NCBI RefSeq assembly: GCF_001632365.1
Contig: NW_024468560.1
Location: 217,687 to 281,686, forward strand
Length of the DNA stretch: 64,000 nt
Origin: Laetiporus sulphureus 93-53
Lineage: Eukaryota; Basidiomycota; Agaricomycetes; Polyporales; Laetiporaceae
Direction: 5' to 3'
Within the stretch, counting starts at the first letter, position 1; each line of letters begins with the position of its first letter. Shown here in pieces: positions 12,130 through 22,638 of the stretch. Under the pieces are notes generated by a model. That model searched no databases, was not told where the DNA came from, and saw nothing but the letters and a program-made list of their open reading frames with translations. The position numbers were made by a program, and so were the translations under genes.

Positions 12130-14000
12130 AGCGTTTGAAGTGCGCACTGTAACCGCGACTGTGGATCGTCAATATCATGCTTCGCGAATCCTTTTTTTAT
12201 TGGAAAGTGGACGGAATACTAACCATCGACGTCGAATTTGGTGTGTCGTCGCGTTCCCGGCACGACGCACAGTGCTTTTTTTTCGAATAATCGCAATCGC
12301 AAAGTGTATATCAATGAATTACAGTGATTAAGATCCAAACTGGTCGATATTTGATTGTACATCATTAGAACCACCTCAACAGCTGCAGTCGAACGATGAC
12401 AGGCTCGCAGGCGATAGTATATACGCATCCAGCAACTGCCATCCAGTAGCATGGTCCTCACTGGTATTCCGCTCCATGAGGGGCCAAGAAAAGGAAGCAG
12501 CTCACGCTCACATCACTCCTCGGTCTGCATACTTGCAAACAACGGTAGAAGTACACGACGACGCTCATCACTCTCGGCGCATGTATCAGTGGAGCCTACC
12601 GTCCTGTGCACGGCTTATGCACTATGATGCACGCATACGGGCGAAAGAAGGAGGAAAGGACGGCACGAGGGAAGGGAGGGACTACGCCGCTCGCGACTCA
12701 CCGAGACAATCAAGGAACCAACATGCACCCCCTGGTGAAGTGTCCAATGTGTGAAGGGACTGCGGTCGCGCCATCAGCTGAAACCTCCTGGCGGAGCAGA
12801 GAGAACGTGGTGGACTCACATGTACTAGCGTGACAGTGTCATTGCGATGTGTCACCCTAGACACTCAGTACTCATCCTTCGCGTACATTGACCCACTTGC
12901 TGTGCCGCATCACGAAGAACCGTCGAAGTCGAGCGCCAAGGTACAGCTGATAGGCACGCCAGGAGCAATATTGATCCATTCACGTCCACGAGTAGGAAGG
13001 GCCTCGTGGTCGGCGTCGGCGTCGATCAGCCAATTCAACAGCTCGACGTCCTTGCTTGCACGCCCATCAAAGTAAGTGAGCGCGTCAAGGTGCATCATTG
13101 CGGGGATTATCTAAATGCGTCGACGCGATATCCCAGATCTTCCAGAGTCAGTACAGTAGTAGACTGTGAGTGATGGAGGAACGATGATATGCTGACACGC
13201 CGAGGGTTCTTGACGAGTGAGATGGGGGACATGCACTGGAGTAGTTGCGCGCGATGGATTGAGCACGGAAGTACTGCTCCCCATCTGGAGTGACGCTAGC
13301 CTCAGGCTGCTGCACGTATCGTCCACACCCACAAAAGAGAACGAAGCGCGAGAGCACCGCGCGCTGCCCAGAACGGGAGCGAGCACGGATCGTTCATCGT
13401 CTTCACCATCGCACACACTTGGTTCCAGCCAGAGAGGCGCATTGCAGTCAGGACGTGCACAGTAGTGAGACCGAGTCTTCCATGCGATCCTCGGCTTGTT
13501 CCCGCCCACCCCAGACATCGACAACGTTCGCCCTCTCGAGCATTTCTCCCGCGGTCACTTTCATCGGGAAGGTCTATCACCACCTGTTAGCACGTCGCTA
13601 AAGAAGACGGCCTGTGCGCGCGTAAGGGAAGAACGACTCGACTTTTCGCCTATTCGACCAGTCGAACGCCACAACGCACTCAGTCCGTCGCAGGCTAGGG
13701 CCACCTATACGCCGAGCACGAAAAAGACCAACTTCGGACGTGAATGCGACGCTTGAGCACCGCGAAAAACAGATGGCGGCGTAATATCAGTCCAGGATGG
13801 ACAGTAGTAGCGGATTGCGCTGCTGGACGGGATTCGAGCCCGAGCGTGCGAAATACGCGCATCGCCGTTCACACCATGGCCACGAGGACGCGCCCTGGAT
13901 GGAGCGCTAGAGGGCGCGCAGGCAGCTCGTCGATGCAATTCAGCCAGGGCCTAACGACTCGACGGAGGCCGAGGAATCGCTCTGCTTCGGACCAAGATGG
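12130..14000. other. 1.9 kb without a recognisable gene
   Basis: Short overlapping frames occur on both strands. The reverse frame at 12910-13098 (a WLIDADADHEALPTR stretch) looks most protein-like, but I cannot name a family and no convincing exon chain was found. Confidence 0.4.
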
Positions 14001-14003
14001 AAT

Positions 14004-14345
14004 CTATATTTGGGATGCGAGTGCAAGTGTGGTGCGATTCGTCGAAGGAGGGAGAAGCGACGAGCGACGGGTCGGCCAAGTGGGCCGCGTTTCTGTCTGT
14101 CTAGCGTATAAATAGTAGCCAATGCCTCCGGCCGCAGTGAGTGCTGCTAGGCCTGCGAATAAAGCAGTATTCGACTTCTTCGGCGCTGCCTCGGTGGAAT
14201 ATCTCCTGAAGGCAGGATTACGGAAGGTGCGAGGTGCCCCAGCGTTAACGGCCCTGCAAGATTGAAGTTGAATCTGGGATTGAATCTGGGTCCGATTATG
14301 CCGCATTAAGGTGTGATCCCTTGTCACATGATTGGGAACATCTTG
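14004..14345 (-). pseudogene. Mitochondrial presequence and inner-membrane anchor, cytochrome c peroxidase-like N-terminus
   Basis: The reverse frame reads RTFRNPAFRRYSTEAAPKK, then SNTALFAGLAALTAAGGIGY. This is an Arg/Ser-rich matrix-targeting stretch with a RRYST cleavage-type motif followed by a single hydrophobic glycine-rich helix, the arrangement at the N-terminus of fungal mitochondrial cytochrome c peroxidase and some other inner-membrane proteins. No peroxidase domain follows; the frame continues into unrelated Arg/Pro/Ser-rich sequence. I infer a truncated copy. The identity rests only on the leader and is weak. Confidence 0.3.
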
Positions 14346-14379
14346 AAAACATGCTGTGATTATTTGCATTGAAACGTGT

Positions 14380-14945
14380 TTTTTGTCTTAATGCATGCTG
14401 CCATGCCATCGGGCTGTGTCCAGACAGCACATTGTAATTGCATTATGAATTCCTCATGGTATACATGCTGGCTGCATCACAATTTCATTTTGAATGTGAA
14501 GAGAAAGATGCCATGATGTAAATTGCGTGACATTTCGCTGACACATCAGGGATCATTTTGAGCACATTTTGAAAACAAGCTCAATGATCCCACGTTGTTC
14601 CTCATCTGGCCATAACAGGCACATCGAAGGAACATTTATAATGTTATCACAAATATTCCATATTATTGGTGTGACGAACATTGCAGTTTTATCTGTAGCA
14701 TAATTAAAATTTTCATTCACTGATAGCAGAATGTTGCCATGTGGATCATTTGAAACACACAGTGTATGAATGCTGGCGTATCATTCTGGACGAATTGGTT
14801 GATCAGTTCAGTATCTTTACAAATGATCCCGTTGCAATGTGTGACGGAAACATCAACAGGTCATTGTGACTGTGACCATGATGTGTTCACGATGATCCCG
14901 GCGGAATCATGCCCTCGTGCCCCCGGTGCTTGTGAGCTTCTGGCA
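14380..14945. other. AT-rich non-coding block with recurrent GATC motifs
   Basis: Base composition shifts to AT-rich relative to both flanks, and no long frame exists. The motif GGGATCAT or its complement ATGATCCC, exact or near-exact, recurs near 14548, 14584, 14747, 14820 and 14892, with a related TGATCCC at about 14310. This looks like a non-autonomous element or its remains, but no termini could be defined. Confidence 0.45.
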
Positions 14946-15158
14946 GCTGCAGGGCGACAAGACCCACTACTGACGTGGCGGGAATTCGACTTCGCACTAA
15001 ATTGTAACCTGTTCAGATACATACACTCCTGTCCTGAAAGTCTATTGTCCTATCACTGCCTTGGAATATGTCTTTCGACCTTCGCGTGAGTGTCCCGCAT
15101 CACATTGGACCGTCATTTGAAACCGGCGCGGCTGCGCCAACCTCGCCCAAGTCATCTA

Positions 15159-15966
15159 TTAATGGCTCGAGAATCGCTCCAGCTTGCTCAATGTATTTGC
15201 AAGCACACGATCATCACGTTCCTTCGTGATCAGCAGGTCGTTCGGGTCTTCGCCATCCGTCAGTTCCTCGTTGAGGACTGTAGTTGTAAATGAACCTGTC
15301 CCGAATTGAGATCTCCAGCCCAGTCGAAGTCGATGAGTTGCACCTGCTCCGGTTTGGTTTTGCAGACAATCAAGTTCGCCGCTCGAAGATCACCGTGCAC
15401 ACACCTATGCGCATGGAAGTCGTTCACCAGCTTCTTGAGGTCCTTCGACCAGGTCGATAAGTGCGCGGAAGCGTGATCGAGTTCTTCGTCCTGGTCGATC
15501 CACTCCATTACTACAACTTTCCAATCCCCGGGAACAACGCCGCAGCCTAGCAACTTCGGTGCATGACCTCGTGCGGTGCAAAAGTCATGCAGCTGTACAA
15601 AGTAGGAGCGGGTGAACTTGATCAGAATTTTCCCCGGGACCCTTTCGCAGTGCCAACATAGATGAATTGATTCGGGTGCTGTAAGGTCGCTCCTTGGTAG
15701 GCAGACTCTTGTAGAGTGATAGATAGGACTTTCCCCTATAGTACCGGCGGGCCACGCAGCGACCTCTGTGACGTATGGCAATACCTCTGCAGGGGCAGCA
15801 CTAGAACAAGGCGAACCAAATTGTTATGAGGGTTCAGTCGATGGAAGATCGTGCGGACTTCATCAAGGGATCCGTGTTCTCGTATTGTGAGCTGATTCCG
15901 CACTATCTTATTCTTTTGGGTGAGGTGCTGACGGTGGTGGGCGTAGAGACGGTATCGCGTGCACAA
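15159..15966 (-). pseudogene. Crinkler-like protein kinase, truncated and frameshifted (copy 1)
   Basis: Reverse strand. A short header remnant (EHGSLDEVRTIFHRLNP, then NLVRLVLV) is followed by a kinase-fold region: ILIKFTRSYFVQLHDFC, RGHAPKLLGCG, VVVMEWIDQ, the catalytic loop CVHGDLRAANLIV and the metal-binding DFDWAGD. The C-terminal segment VLNEELTDGEDPNDLLITK is in another frame (about 15165-15300), and the header-to-kinase join is also out of frame, so at least two frameshifts are present. The header and central domain seen in copy 2 are largely missing. The kinase catalytic residues themselves (HGDLR, DFD) are intact. The region upstream is occupied by the glycosyltransferase tail on the other strand, suggesting a rearrangement breakpoint near 15966. 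Confidence 0.65.
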
Positions 15967-16690
15967 TCACGATTGGTCTTGTGACTCTTGTCAACTACTG
16001 TCTGCTTAGGTGGGAGTACCGTCGGCTTCGTTTTGCTGCAGTACCATCTCGGCGAGCAGTCTCTGGTGTGTGCGAACGCGTTCGGTGGCCGCTGTGCGCT
16101 TGCCGTGCCGATGTGATGGTGTTTTTGCTGGTGCTCTTCAGGGCCTTCAGGGGTAACATCAAGTGGATTCCGTTCTTGTGAGTGCTCGGTGCCGCTGTTC
16201 GTGGGCTTGGTTGGGCTGGAGCTGACGGCCTTGTGTTTGATGCAGCTTCTTCTTCTTCGGTGGTCTCTCAATACCGCTTACGCAGGCTATTCTTGCGCAC
16301 CTGTTCTCGTATAATATTCAGTGAGCGCTAAATCGAGGAAGTGGACTCCTCTGAGTAGATCCTGAAGCGGTTCTGGATGCCGTGGCTGACTTGCATCTGT
16401 ATCGCCACCGGTATGATCATCCTCTCAACAGACCTCGTCCCCGTCGCGTGGAGGACCGACAACTCGACGTGGGCCGTCCATTTGCTGCTTGCGATCATCG
16501 TTGGGTGTCATTTCCTGATCCCAGTATATGTTTGCTCTGCTTTGTGGATTTCGGTAGATATGTGCTGACAGTTGTCATGCGCTTGTACGCGTGTGTGTTG
16601 CTGCATCATGCTCAACCCGTGGTAGAGAGTCTTCGTCCGCTGTTCAGGGTCGGCCTCCTCGTCCCTGTCCTTCCGCACCGGCACAGGACG
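15967..16690 (+). pseudogene. Family-2 polysaccharide synthase, C-terminal membrane fragment
   Basis: Exons read TLVNYCLLRWEYRRLRF, VMVFLLVLFRAFRGNIKW, then after a GT-AG intron FFFGGLSIPLTQAILAHLF, and MPWLTCICIATGMIILSTDL followed by AVHLLLAIIVGCHFLIPV. This succession of membrane helices with LSIPLTQAILAHLFSYNI resembles the C-terminus of basidiomycete family-2 glycosyltransferases. The catalytic GT2 domain (DxD and QxxRW) is absent because the sequence to the left is the Crinkler-like copy 1. The last helices decay into other frames after 16570. Assignment is from pattern memory only. Confidence 0.5.
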
Positions 16691-16774
16691 CTACTATTAC
16701 ATCTAGAGATACAGATCAAGTGGATGCTGAATGAGACTGCCACAGCATCCTTCCACTTATAAACAGCAAGAAAC

Positions 16775-18828
16775 TTATGCCTTTCGCATGTGACGGTGTT
16801 TGTCCAAAGCGCACTCTAAGGTGCGGTTGTCGTCTTGAACACTGATCGTCAAAGGCCGCCTTCCCGTAAAACCTATATCCGGATGAAGGCATACGTCGGG
16901 GTAGCGGGCTTCTCCTGCTCTTCCTCCCCAGTCGAAATCGATGATGATCACCTTTGTCTTGTCCGATTCGGGTATGAGGAGATTGACATCTCACAGGTCA
17001 CCGTGAACCAGTCCTTTGCTGTGGAACTCGTCGACGACCTTTTTCAAACCATCCCTCCACTCTGTCAGATATCCGTGGCTTTCGAGCAAGGACTGGCCTT
17101 GGACGTATTCCATCGCCACAATACTCCACCCATCTGAGACCCTATCGAACCCGAGCAGCCTTGGCGCATGCCCTCTCTCTGCGCAAAACTCATGCAGCTC
17201 TCTGGTGTAGCGCCGCGTGACTTTGATGATGATGTACTCTTGGTCCGCATCCAACCTCTTTGCGAAATAGACAAGACGGTCTTCTCGCGATAACAGTACT
17301 TCTAAGATCTTGGTCCCGAGAGGCGGCGATCCAGCGGTGGTCGATGTAACGCTAATGATGTTCGGGAGATACATTTCTTTGAGCGACAGTGAAGTAAGGC
17401 CATCTCTGCTGGCCAACTCCCGCATCTTGGCAGTATCTTCACGGATCTTTTGTCGGACAAATACCGCAACCTTGAATGCGCGAATGAGCATTCTGCGGTA
17501 TACCATATCATTGCTCGACCCTGTCGGGCTGACCAGCCACATTGGCGGTGTCAGAGGTACTACCCGATAGTTGCCCATAGCAACTACCGCATGAAACGTT
17601 ATAACTGCGCCTGTACGTAGCTCTTCAGAACCATGTTCATCACTCACAAACAATTTCTACGTGAGACTCACCAGCAACTGTAACGAGGAGAGAAGGCACC
17701 CTCCACCCAGAATACAACTTTTCGTTGACACTGCTCTCCTCGACTGCCATCCGGTGGAAATGAGCAATATAGGACACGCCCTCCGGCACAGGATCACCTG
17801 AGGTCCCTTGCTCGTTCTTGAATTTGAACATAAGATCTGCAGCTCCTGTGACGCATACTGAGTTGCCGTCCGTTTTCGAGTTGCCATCAGCATCAGCCCT
17901 CCTGACACATATGCAATCAGGATCGGGATTGGGATCGTTGATATCGCATTCTCTGCCGTCATTGAATATCTTCTGAAGAAACCGTAGCCCAGCGTTCATC
18001 CGCGCTAGATCATCTGCGTAGTATAGGCACATAGCATCCGCGAAATCACGCACAAGTGTGAAAAATTTCGCGTCCTTCTCGGCGTGGACATTTTCGCTTT
18101 CCTCAGCGGCGAGCATATCCGTCAAAACGCCGAAGCCGTCATACAGAAGGGCAATAGGAGCAATCTCCGGCTCGGACACTGGGCGATCATTCAGCACACG
18201 ATGTTCAGCTATCGTCTGCAGCCTCGCGAACGTAGACGCATGGGCATAGTTGGACGGGGAATTTAGTGCAATCTTCTGTGTCTTGATGCGCTTCAACACC
18301 TCGTCCTCTGTGGTGGAAGGCCTGCGTTTGGCGGGGATGATTGGGTAAGCTGTTGGGTATTCCCGTCAGGCTAGTATCGTGACACCGTCTGTGAAACGAC
18401 TCACCTAGAGGACGCGCCACGAGCACAAGATGAATCGACATGTCATCCGGGTTCAGTTGATGACAGATCGTGCCGACTTTATACAAGGGGACAATGGGTT
18501 TCGAACCCTCCACACTCGTCTTCACACGATGGGGCAGGGTCTCTTCCGGAAGACGTTCAGTTGGTCAGGCTAATAATGCTCGATCAGAGTGGCGCCATTG
18601 CGACGATGAGAGGGCAACGCACAGTGTAGATAGAAATTTCAGAGGGGGGGATCTTGAGACGCTCGAAAATATACTTCTCCTTCTCGTAGATCTTGCGACG
18701 AACTTCCGCGAAACTCCATGAGCTATCAACGCGAATCATGCAGATGTTACCGACGACATCGTCTTCGTCCAGGATCATGTAGGCTAGCTCGATATCAGGC
18801 ACAGCTGAGGACTGAGGCGACTGGTGGC
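16775..18828 (-). pseudogene. Crinkler-like header plus REase-like domain plus protein kinase (copy 2), nonsense in catalytic loop
   Basis: Reverse strand, four exons: 18623 to the MITE border, 18405-18540, 17672-18349 and 16775-17622, all with GT-AG borders and consistent phase. The N-terminus (IELAYMILDEDDVVGN through LKIPPSEISIYT, then YKVGTICHQLNPDDMSIHLV) resembles the ubiquitin-like Crinkler header. The middle (YDGFGVLTDML to FKFKNEQGTSGD to GELRTGAVITFHAVVAMGNY) corresponds to the nuclease-like region found before kinases in fungal Crinkler proteins. The end is a kinase fold with YIIIKVTRRYTRELHEFC, RGHAPRLLGF, GLVHGDL, IIIDFDWGGRAGEARYP. The Arg after HGDL is TGA (16991-16993), consistent with CGA to TGA, and reading then resumes in frame for about 70 codons. 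A MITE begins at 18829, so the first Met of the open frame lies inside the transposon. In other lineages such proteins act as effectors or in inter-cell conflict; here that is inference. Confidence 0.7.
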
Positions 18829-18999
18829 ACCGCAGACATGAAAGCATTTGCGACCGTTACTTAATGACACGACATTGTAATTGACTGCCTTTTTGGGAAA
18901 TAAAGTTGTCTAATTAGGGCATAGTGTTGCATAGGTCACACTTTAGAACACATTTTCAGTGCATTTGCAGTGGGAATAAATGCCTTCATGCCTGCAGTG
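18829..18999. mobile_element. MITE copy 1, 171 bp, CACTG-type, TGG target duplication
   Basis: The ends are inverted repeats of about 22 bases with three transitions (left CACCGCAGACATGA, right complement CACTGCAGGCATGA). TGG occurs on both sides (18826-18828 and 19000-19002). The second copy at 31954-32123 defines the borders independently. A 3-bp target duplication with CACTG-like ends fits a non-autonomous CACTA/CMC element. It lies exactly on the 5' end of the Crinkler-like copy 2. Confidence 0.88.
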
Positions 19000-19239
19000 T
19001 GGTGTGTGGATGTTTCAGTAGAAGGCATGACGGGCTCAGCGATGTTGCAAGACAGGCGACAACGACGAGGTGGTGGTGATTAGGAGCGAATGCTTGTACG
19101 CGTGTTGGAGCGCAGCGAAATCGGAGGTTGAAAAAGATAAGTCTTTCGCAAGCAAGTTGTTATTCTCCGATATTGCACTTTCAGCTCCGCTGTCCGCTGT
19201 GGCTGACACCCCTGCTCCCAACGCTCAATTTCGCTCGGA

Positions 19240-19690
19240 TCATGCGAGGAAAATCTTGCTGCCATGGGAAAGAACACGTTCCAGATACTGCACGACGCGG
19301 TCTTTCCGCGAACACCTGATGTCTACCGATCTCTGAAAGCGGCCTTGCTACCTCGCGTCGGAAGTACGAGCTGATTGCACTCCCAGATGACAACCCGGAG
19401 AAGATGGATTGCGGAGACCTCGACCTTACTGTGACACGTCCTTCCTGTGACACGTCCTCAAGCATATTGTAACTCCAGAGGTCATGAAGGACGCGCTGGT
19501 TGCACTGTACAGCATACCCTTCGAGGGCGGACACAGCAGCCCTTTCGCCATTCCGGCGGGTATCGTCGCTCGTTATGCTGAGAGTGTACAGTGTACGACC
19601 TGGTGCTCTTGGTGCTGATGGCCAGATTCACGTCAATGTACACCGTCATGTGGACGTGCAAGTATGGGCGGACGAATCTGAATGAAAGCA
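19240..19690 (+). pseudogene. Uncharacterised Agaricomycete protein with GDLD motif, fragment
   Basis: Pieces in shifting frames read NTFQILHDAVFPRTPDVYRS, ELIALPDDNPEKMDCGDLDL, ALYSIPFEGGHSSPFAIPAG and VNVHRHVDVQVWADESE. I recall the same block order in hypothetical basidiomycete proteins, where the G-D-L-D segment suggests a nucleotidyltransferase-like fold; that is inference. Frame changes near 19365 and 19600 and the stop at 19683 make it a pseudogene. Confidence 0.4.
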
Positions 19691-20180
19691 TACGACATTC
19701 TTTTGTGTGGAGACGTTCCTTGGTGTGCACGGGTAGCTCATGCGTCCAGTGCCAACCTGTGCCAACGGATCGTCGGTAACCTTGCATCTCTGGCTTCCTT
19801 GATTATATCCTTGTTTTTGACCAACTTTCTACAGATTATCGAAACATGGTTCACGTGCGTGGAGGTTCGCGAGGAGTAGCACGGATGTCGACGCATGTTC
19901 GAGTCACAACAATAGCGAAGGCATCGGTAGAAAGACATTACAACATTGCGGCTTGTATTGTTCGTAATATACAAGGGTGTATGATACCCGAGCAGGTATG
20001 CTACGTAGCGTATGGCGTGGCAGAGTCCAAAGAGAGTTCAGAGAGGTTAGGGTGACTACATAGAGCTAGTGGTATGCAAGAAAGGTCCCGGATTTCACAC
20101 TGACAGAGAGTCCCGTTCATGGGGAGGGTAGTCCGTGAGGGCTAAAGTTCGACAGGCATCATGAGGGAGTTGGGATGCTT
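19691..20180. other. Spacer between the GDLD pseudogene and the secreted-protein gene
   Basis: Nothing recognisable. It should include the 3' end of the reverse-strand secreted-protein transcript. Confidence 0.4.
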
Positions 20181-20735
20181 TTACCCGATGATGATCGTCT
20201 CATTTGCGACCTGCATGATCGGCATTGGGCCAGCCTGCGTCGAACGTGCGTCAACGTCAGTTGTTCGGCATACGTTGGAGGGCAGGTACTTACGCCTACG
20301 AGAACGAGGTGTGTCACACTGAGAGAGGCCTCACCGGACTCCATGCCGGCTGGCACCTGAACAGTAAAGTTCTGGAATGGGTACCAGTCGCCAGAGCCGT
20401 ATATTGGGTCGTAGGGGCCAGTGTAGAGGATATCACCGAGGACCTCTGTCGTGTCGAAGGAGGCGCAACCGCCCGTGTATCCTGCGCACGACTTGAGGCA
20501 GATGGCGATGGCGACATCAGTCGAGCCAGTTAGGGTGGCCTACATAGCGATGAGCACGACGACGCTTGGAGATGACGAGAAGGAAAGGACGCACCGGCTT
20601 GTCAACCCGCACGGTGATGTTGCTCCCCGCGCTTACTGTGTCCCCCGCAGCTGGTGCGCTGATGGCGATGTTCTGTGCAAAGGCAGAAAGGGCGAGGCAG
20701 CCGAGGACGAAGAGCGACTTGATGGAGGCAAACAT
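20181..20735 (-). CDS. Small secreted protein, 146 residues, three exons
   Basis: Exons 20595-20735, 20294-20539 and 20181-20234 join with GT-AG borders, all in phase 0, to give 146 residues ending in TAA. The start MFASIKSLFVLGCLALSAFA is a typical signal peptide, with probable cleavage after AFA. The mature part is small and beta-rich (ISAPAAGDTVSAGSNITVRV, then QNFTVQVPAGM, then SVTHLVLVGAG), with one N-glycosylation sequon near each end of its middle region (NIT, NFT) and a few Cys (LKSCAGYTGGC). It resembles a small secreted protein family of wood-decay basidiomycetes with no assigned activity. A TATATAAG box lies at 20835-20842, about 100 bases upstream of the ATG. The gene is intact, unlike its neighbours to the left. 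Confidence 0.85.
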
Positions 20736-21371
20736 TATGCGGACGAGTAAGGTTGTTATTTTTGGTATGGGAGGGGGATAGGGATGTGAGCCAAAGTTGG
20801 CGGTGAGGAAGGAAGGCTGCCAGCAAAGCTCCAACTTATATATGTCGTGGATTGCCGAGCGACGGCTGTGAAGGACACCAAAAAAAACACGATCCCGGGA
20901 CCGCACGGGCGGGGAGTGAAAGCCGAGGATTTGATGGCAGCGTGGGGCCTTGGGGGCAACGAGGCCAGTGCAGTGCTCGGCCGAGGTGAAGGAGCAACAC
21001 ATCCATCTTCGTCGAGAGCAATCTCCGGCTCACTTCCGAGCCTCGTCGACCTTCCCAACGCATGGACATGCACCAATTCTCGCTTCAACGCCGACGATTC
21101 CAGAGTATTCAGCGAAGACACGAGTTGCACAGCTCTCCCTGGCCTCGACCGCAGGCGGGACCATTGAAACGAACTCTTTGATTACGTCAGCATATTCTTC
21201 CACGTGGCCCGTCTTCCCAACGCGCTTGAGCGTCGTCGCTCAACACGCAAACGCAGCATGCACCTGCACTCGCTCGCCGTTACATCCACCATCGCGAGCA
21301 GAAGCTATCCCGCGGGGACGATTCACCGGCCAACACAGCAAGTGGATCACTAATCCCCGTTCCCACCGACA
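20736..21371. promoter_or_regulatory. Divergent promoter region, secreted protein / ZIP transporter
   Basis: The two genes are transcribed away from each other across about 640 bases. The reverse gene has TATATAAG at 20835-20842. No clear TATA box was seen for the ZIP gene. Open frames through this region are antisense or non-coding. Confidence 0.5.
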
Positions 21372-22638
21372 ATGTCTGGATTGTTCGCGGTGGTCCTCAT
21401 GTCCGCCCTTCTCGGTGCGGCCTCTTTCGGGATCGGTGTCCTTCCTTTGTTCTTCAACTTCTCCAGTAAGCAGCGCACGTTGCTCGCTCCGTGGTCGCAC
21501 AGCCTATTCATATGATGATGAACAGAACATGCGTTGGCGAAGCTGTCCGCGTTCGGCACAGGTCTGCTGCTCGGTGCAGCTTTGGGAGTCATCATCCCTG
21601 AGTGAGTTCGTCCGTTCGTCAGATGTTATGGCCTAATGACCTAAAACGTACCAAAGAGGAGCAGAGACTCTCGCTCATGCCGATTCGTCATCCGGATTTC
21701 CTACGTCCGCGGTTGCCCTGTCTCTCCTCACAGGGTTCACGTTCATGCTCGTCGTCGAGCAACTTCTATCCCCCCACTCGCACGACTCGCCGTCTCCGCA
21801 CCTTCCTCCATCACCTATCCACACGCCAAAGCCCTCCACGGCCGACACCGTAGTCGAGTTCGACGTCGAGCTCGGCGAGCTGGAGCGCGCGGAAGGCATC
21901 CCCGTCGGAGACGCTCGCGCTCCGAACAGCGACAACGCACCGCCCTACCGGAGACCGGAGGCTCAGGACGCTGAGAGCAGGAAGCGCGCATACCCGCTCA
22001 CTCTGGGGCTCGTCATGCACGCACTCGCGGACGGACTCGCGCTCGGGTCATCTGCGCTGTCCGCCCCAGGCTCCGATCCAAACGCCCCCGCATCGGCACT
22101 ACCATCCAGTCTATCCCTCGTCGTGTTTTTCGCGCTGGTGATACACAAAGGTGCGTCTGCATTTCGCGGAATTGCAGATCGATGCGCATCATAACTCACT
22201 GCCACCGCTTCGTTTCCGCGGACCACGCACCTCCAGCACCGACGGCATTGGCTCTGACGACTTCACTCCTCTCGACGTCCCTCCCGCGCTCGGAATGCAA
22301 AAAGCACCTCGCCCTCTTCAGCGCGTCAACCCCCCTCGGTGCGCTAGCATCCTACGTCCTGCTCTCCTTCTTCGGGACAAGCAGCGAGGGCCGGTGGCCC
22401 GGCGTCGCCCTGCTCATATCGGTACGTGGCACGCTGCGCTCGTGCTCTTGCGCCATCACGAACCCGTTCGCAGGGCGGGACCTTCCTGTACGTCGCGACG
22501 GTCCTCAGGCCCGTCTCGGGGCACGGCGACGCAGAGGACGTCGGGCGGAAGACTCGCGTGCTCTGCATCGTTCTGGGCATGTTCGTGCCTTTTGCTATCG
22601 GCGTAATCGTCGGGCATGACCACGAGCGTGGAGCGTAG
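21372..22638 (+). CDS. ZIP-family metal transporter (SLC39A9/Atx2-like), 337 residues
   Basis: Five exons (21372-21465, 21526-21601, 21657-22150, 22237-22421, 22474-22638) keep one frame through GT-AG introns and give 337 residues. The first helix (LFAVVLMSALLGAASFGIGV) is followed by KLSAFGTGLLLGAALGVIIP with EGAETLAHAD, then SAVALSLLTGFTFMLVVEQL, a long Pro/Ser/Glu-rich cytosolic loop (about residues 95-165), and the metal-site helix HALADGLALGSSAL from His178. A second signature, FFALVIHKAPTALALTTSLL, and two further helices follow. Such proteins move zinc or manganese into the cytosol, commonly from Golgi or other secretory membranes. All family motifs are present and no lesion is seen. 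The ATG at 21372 precedes the first helix directly. Confidence 0.88.

Noticed and set aside
16836..17137. Forward frame within the Crinkler-like copy 2
   Set aside because: Antisense to the kinase domain, which has HGDL and DFDWGG motifs on the reverse strand.
20950..21636. 228-residue forward open frame
   Set aside because: It runs across the promoter and the first two exons and introns of the ZIP gene in the wrong frame; the spliced frame has clear transporter motifs.
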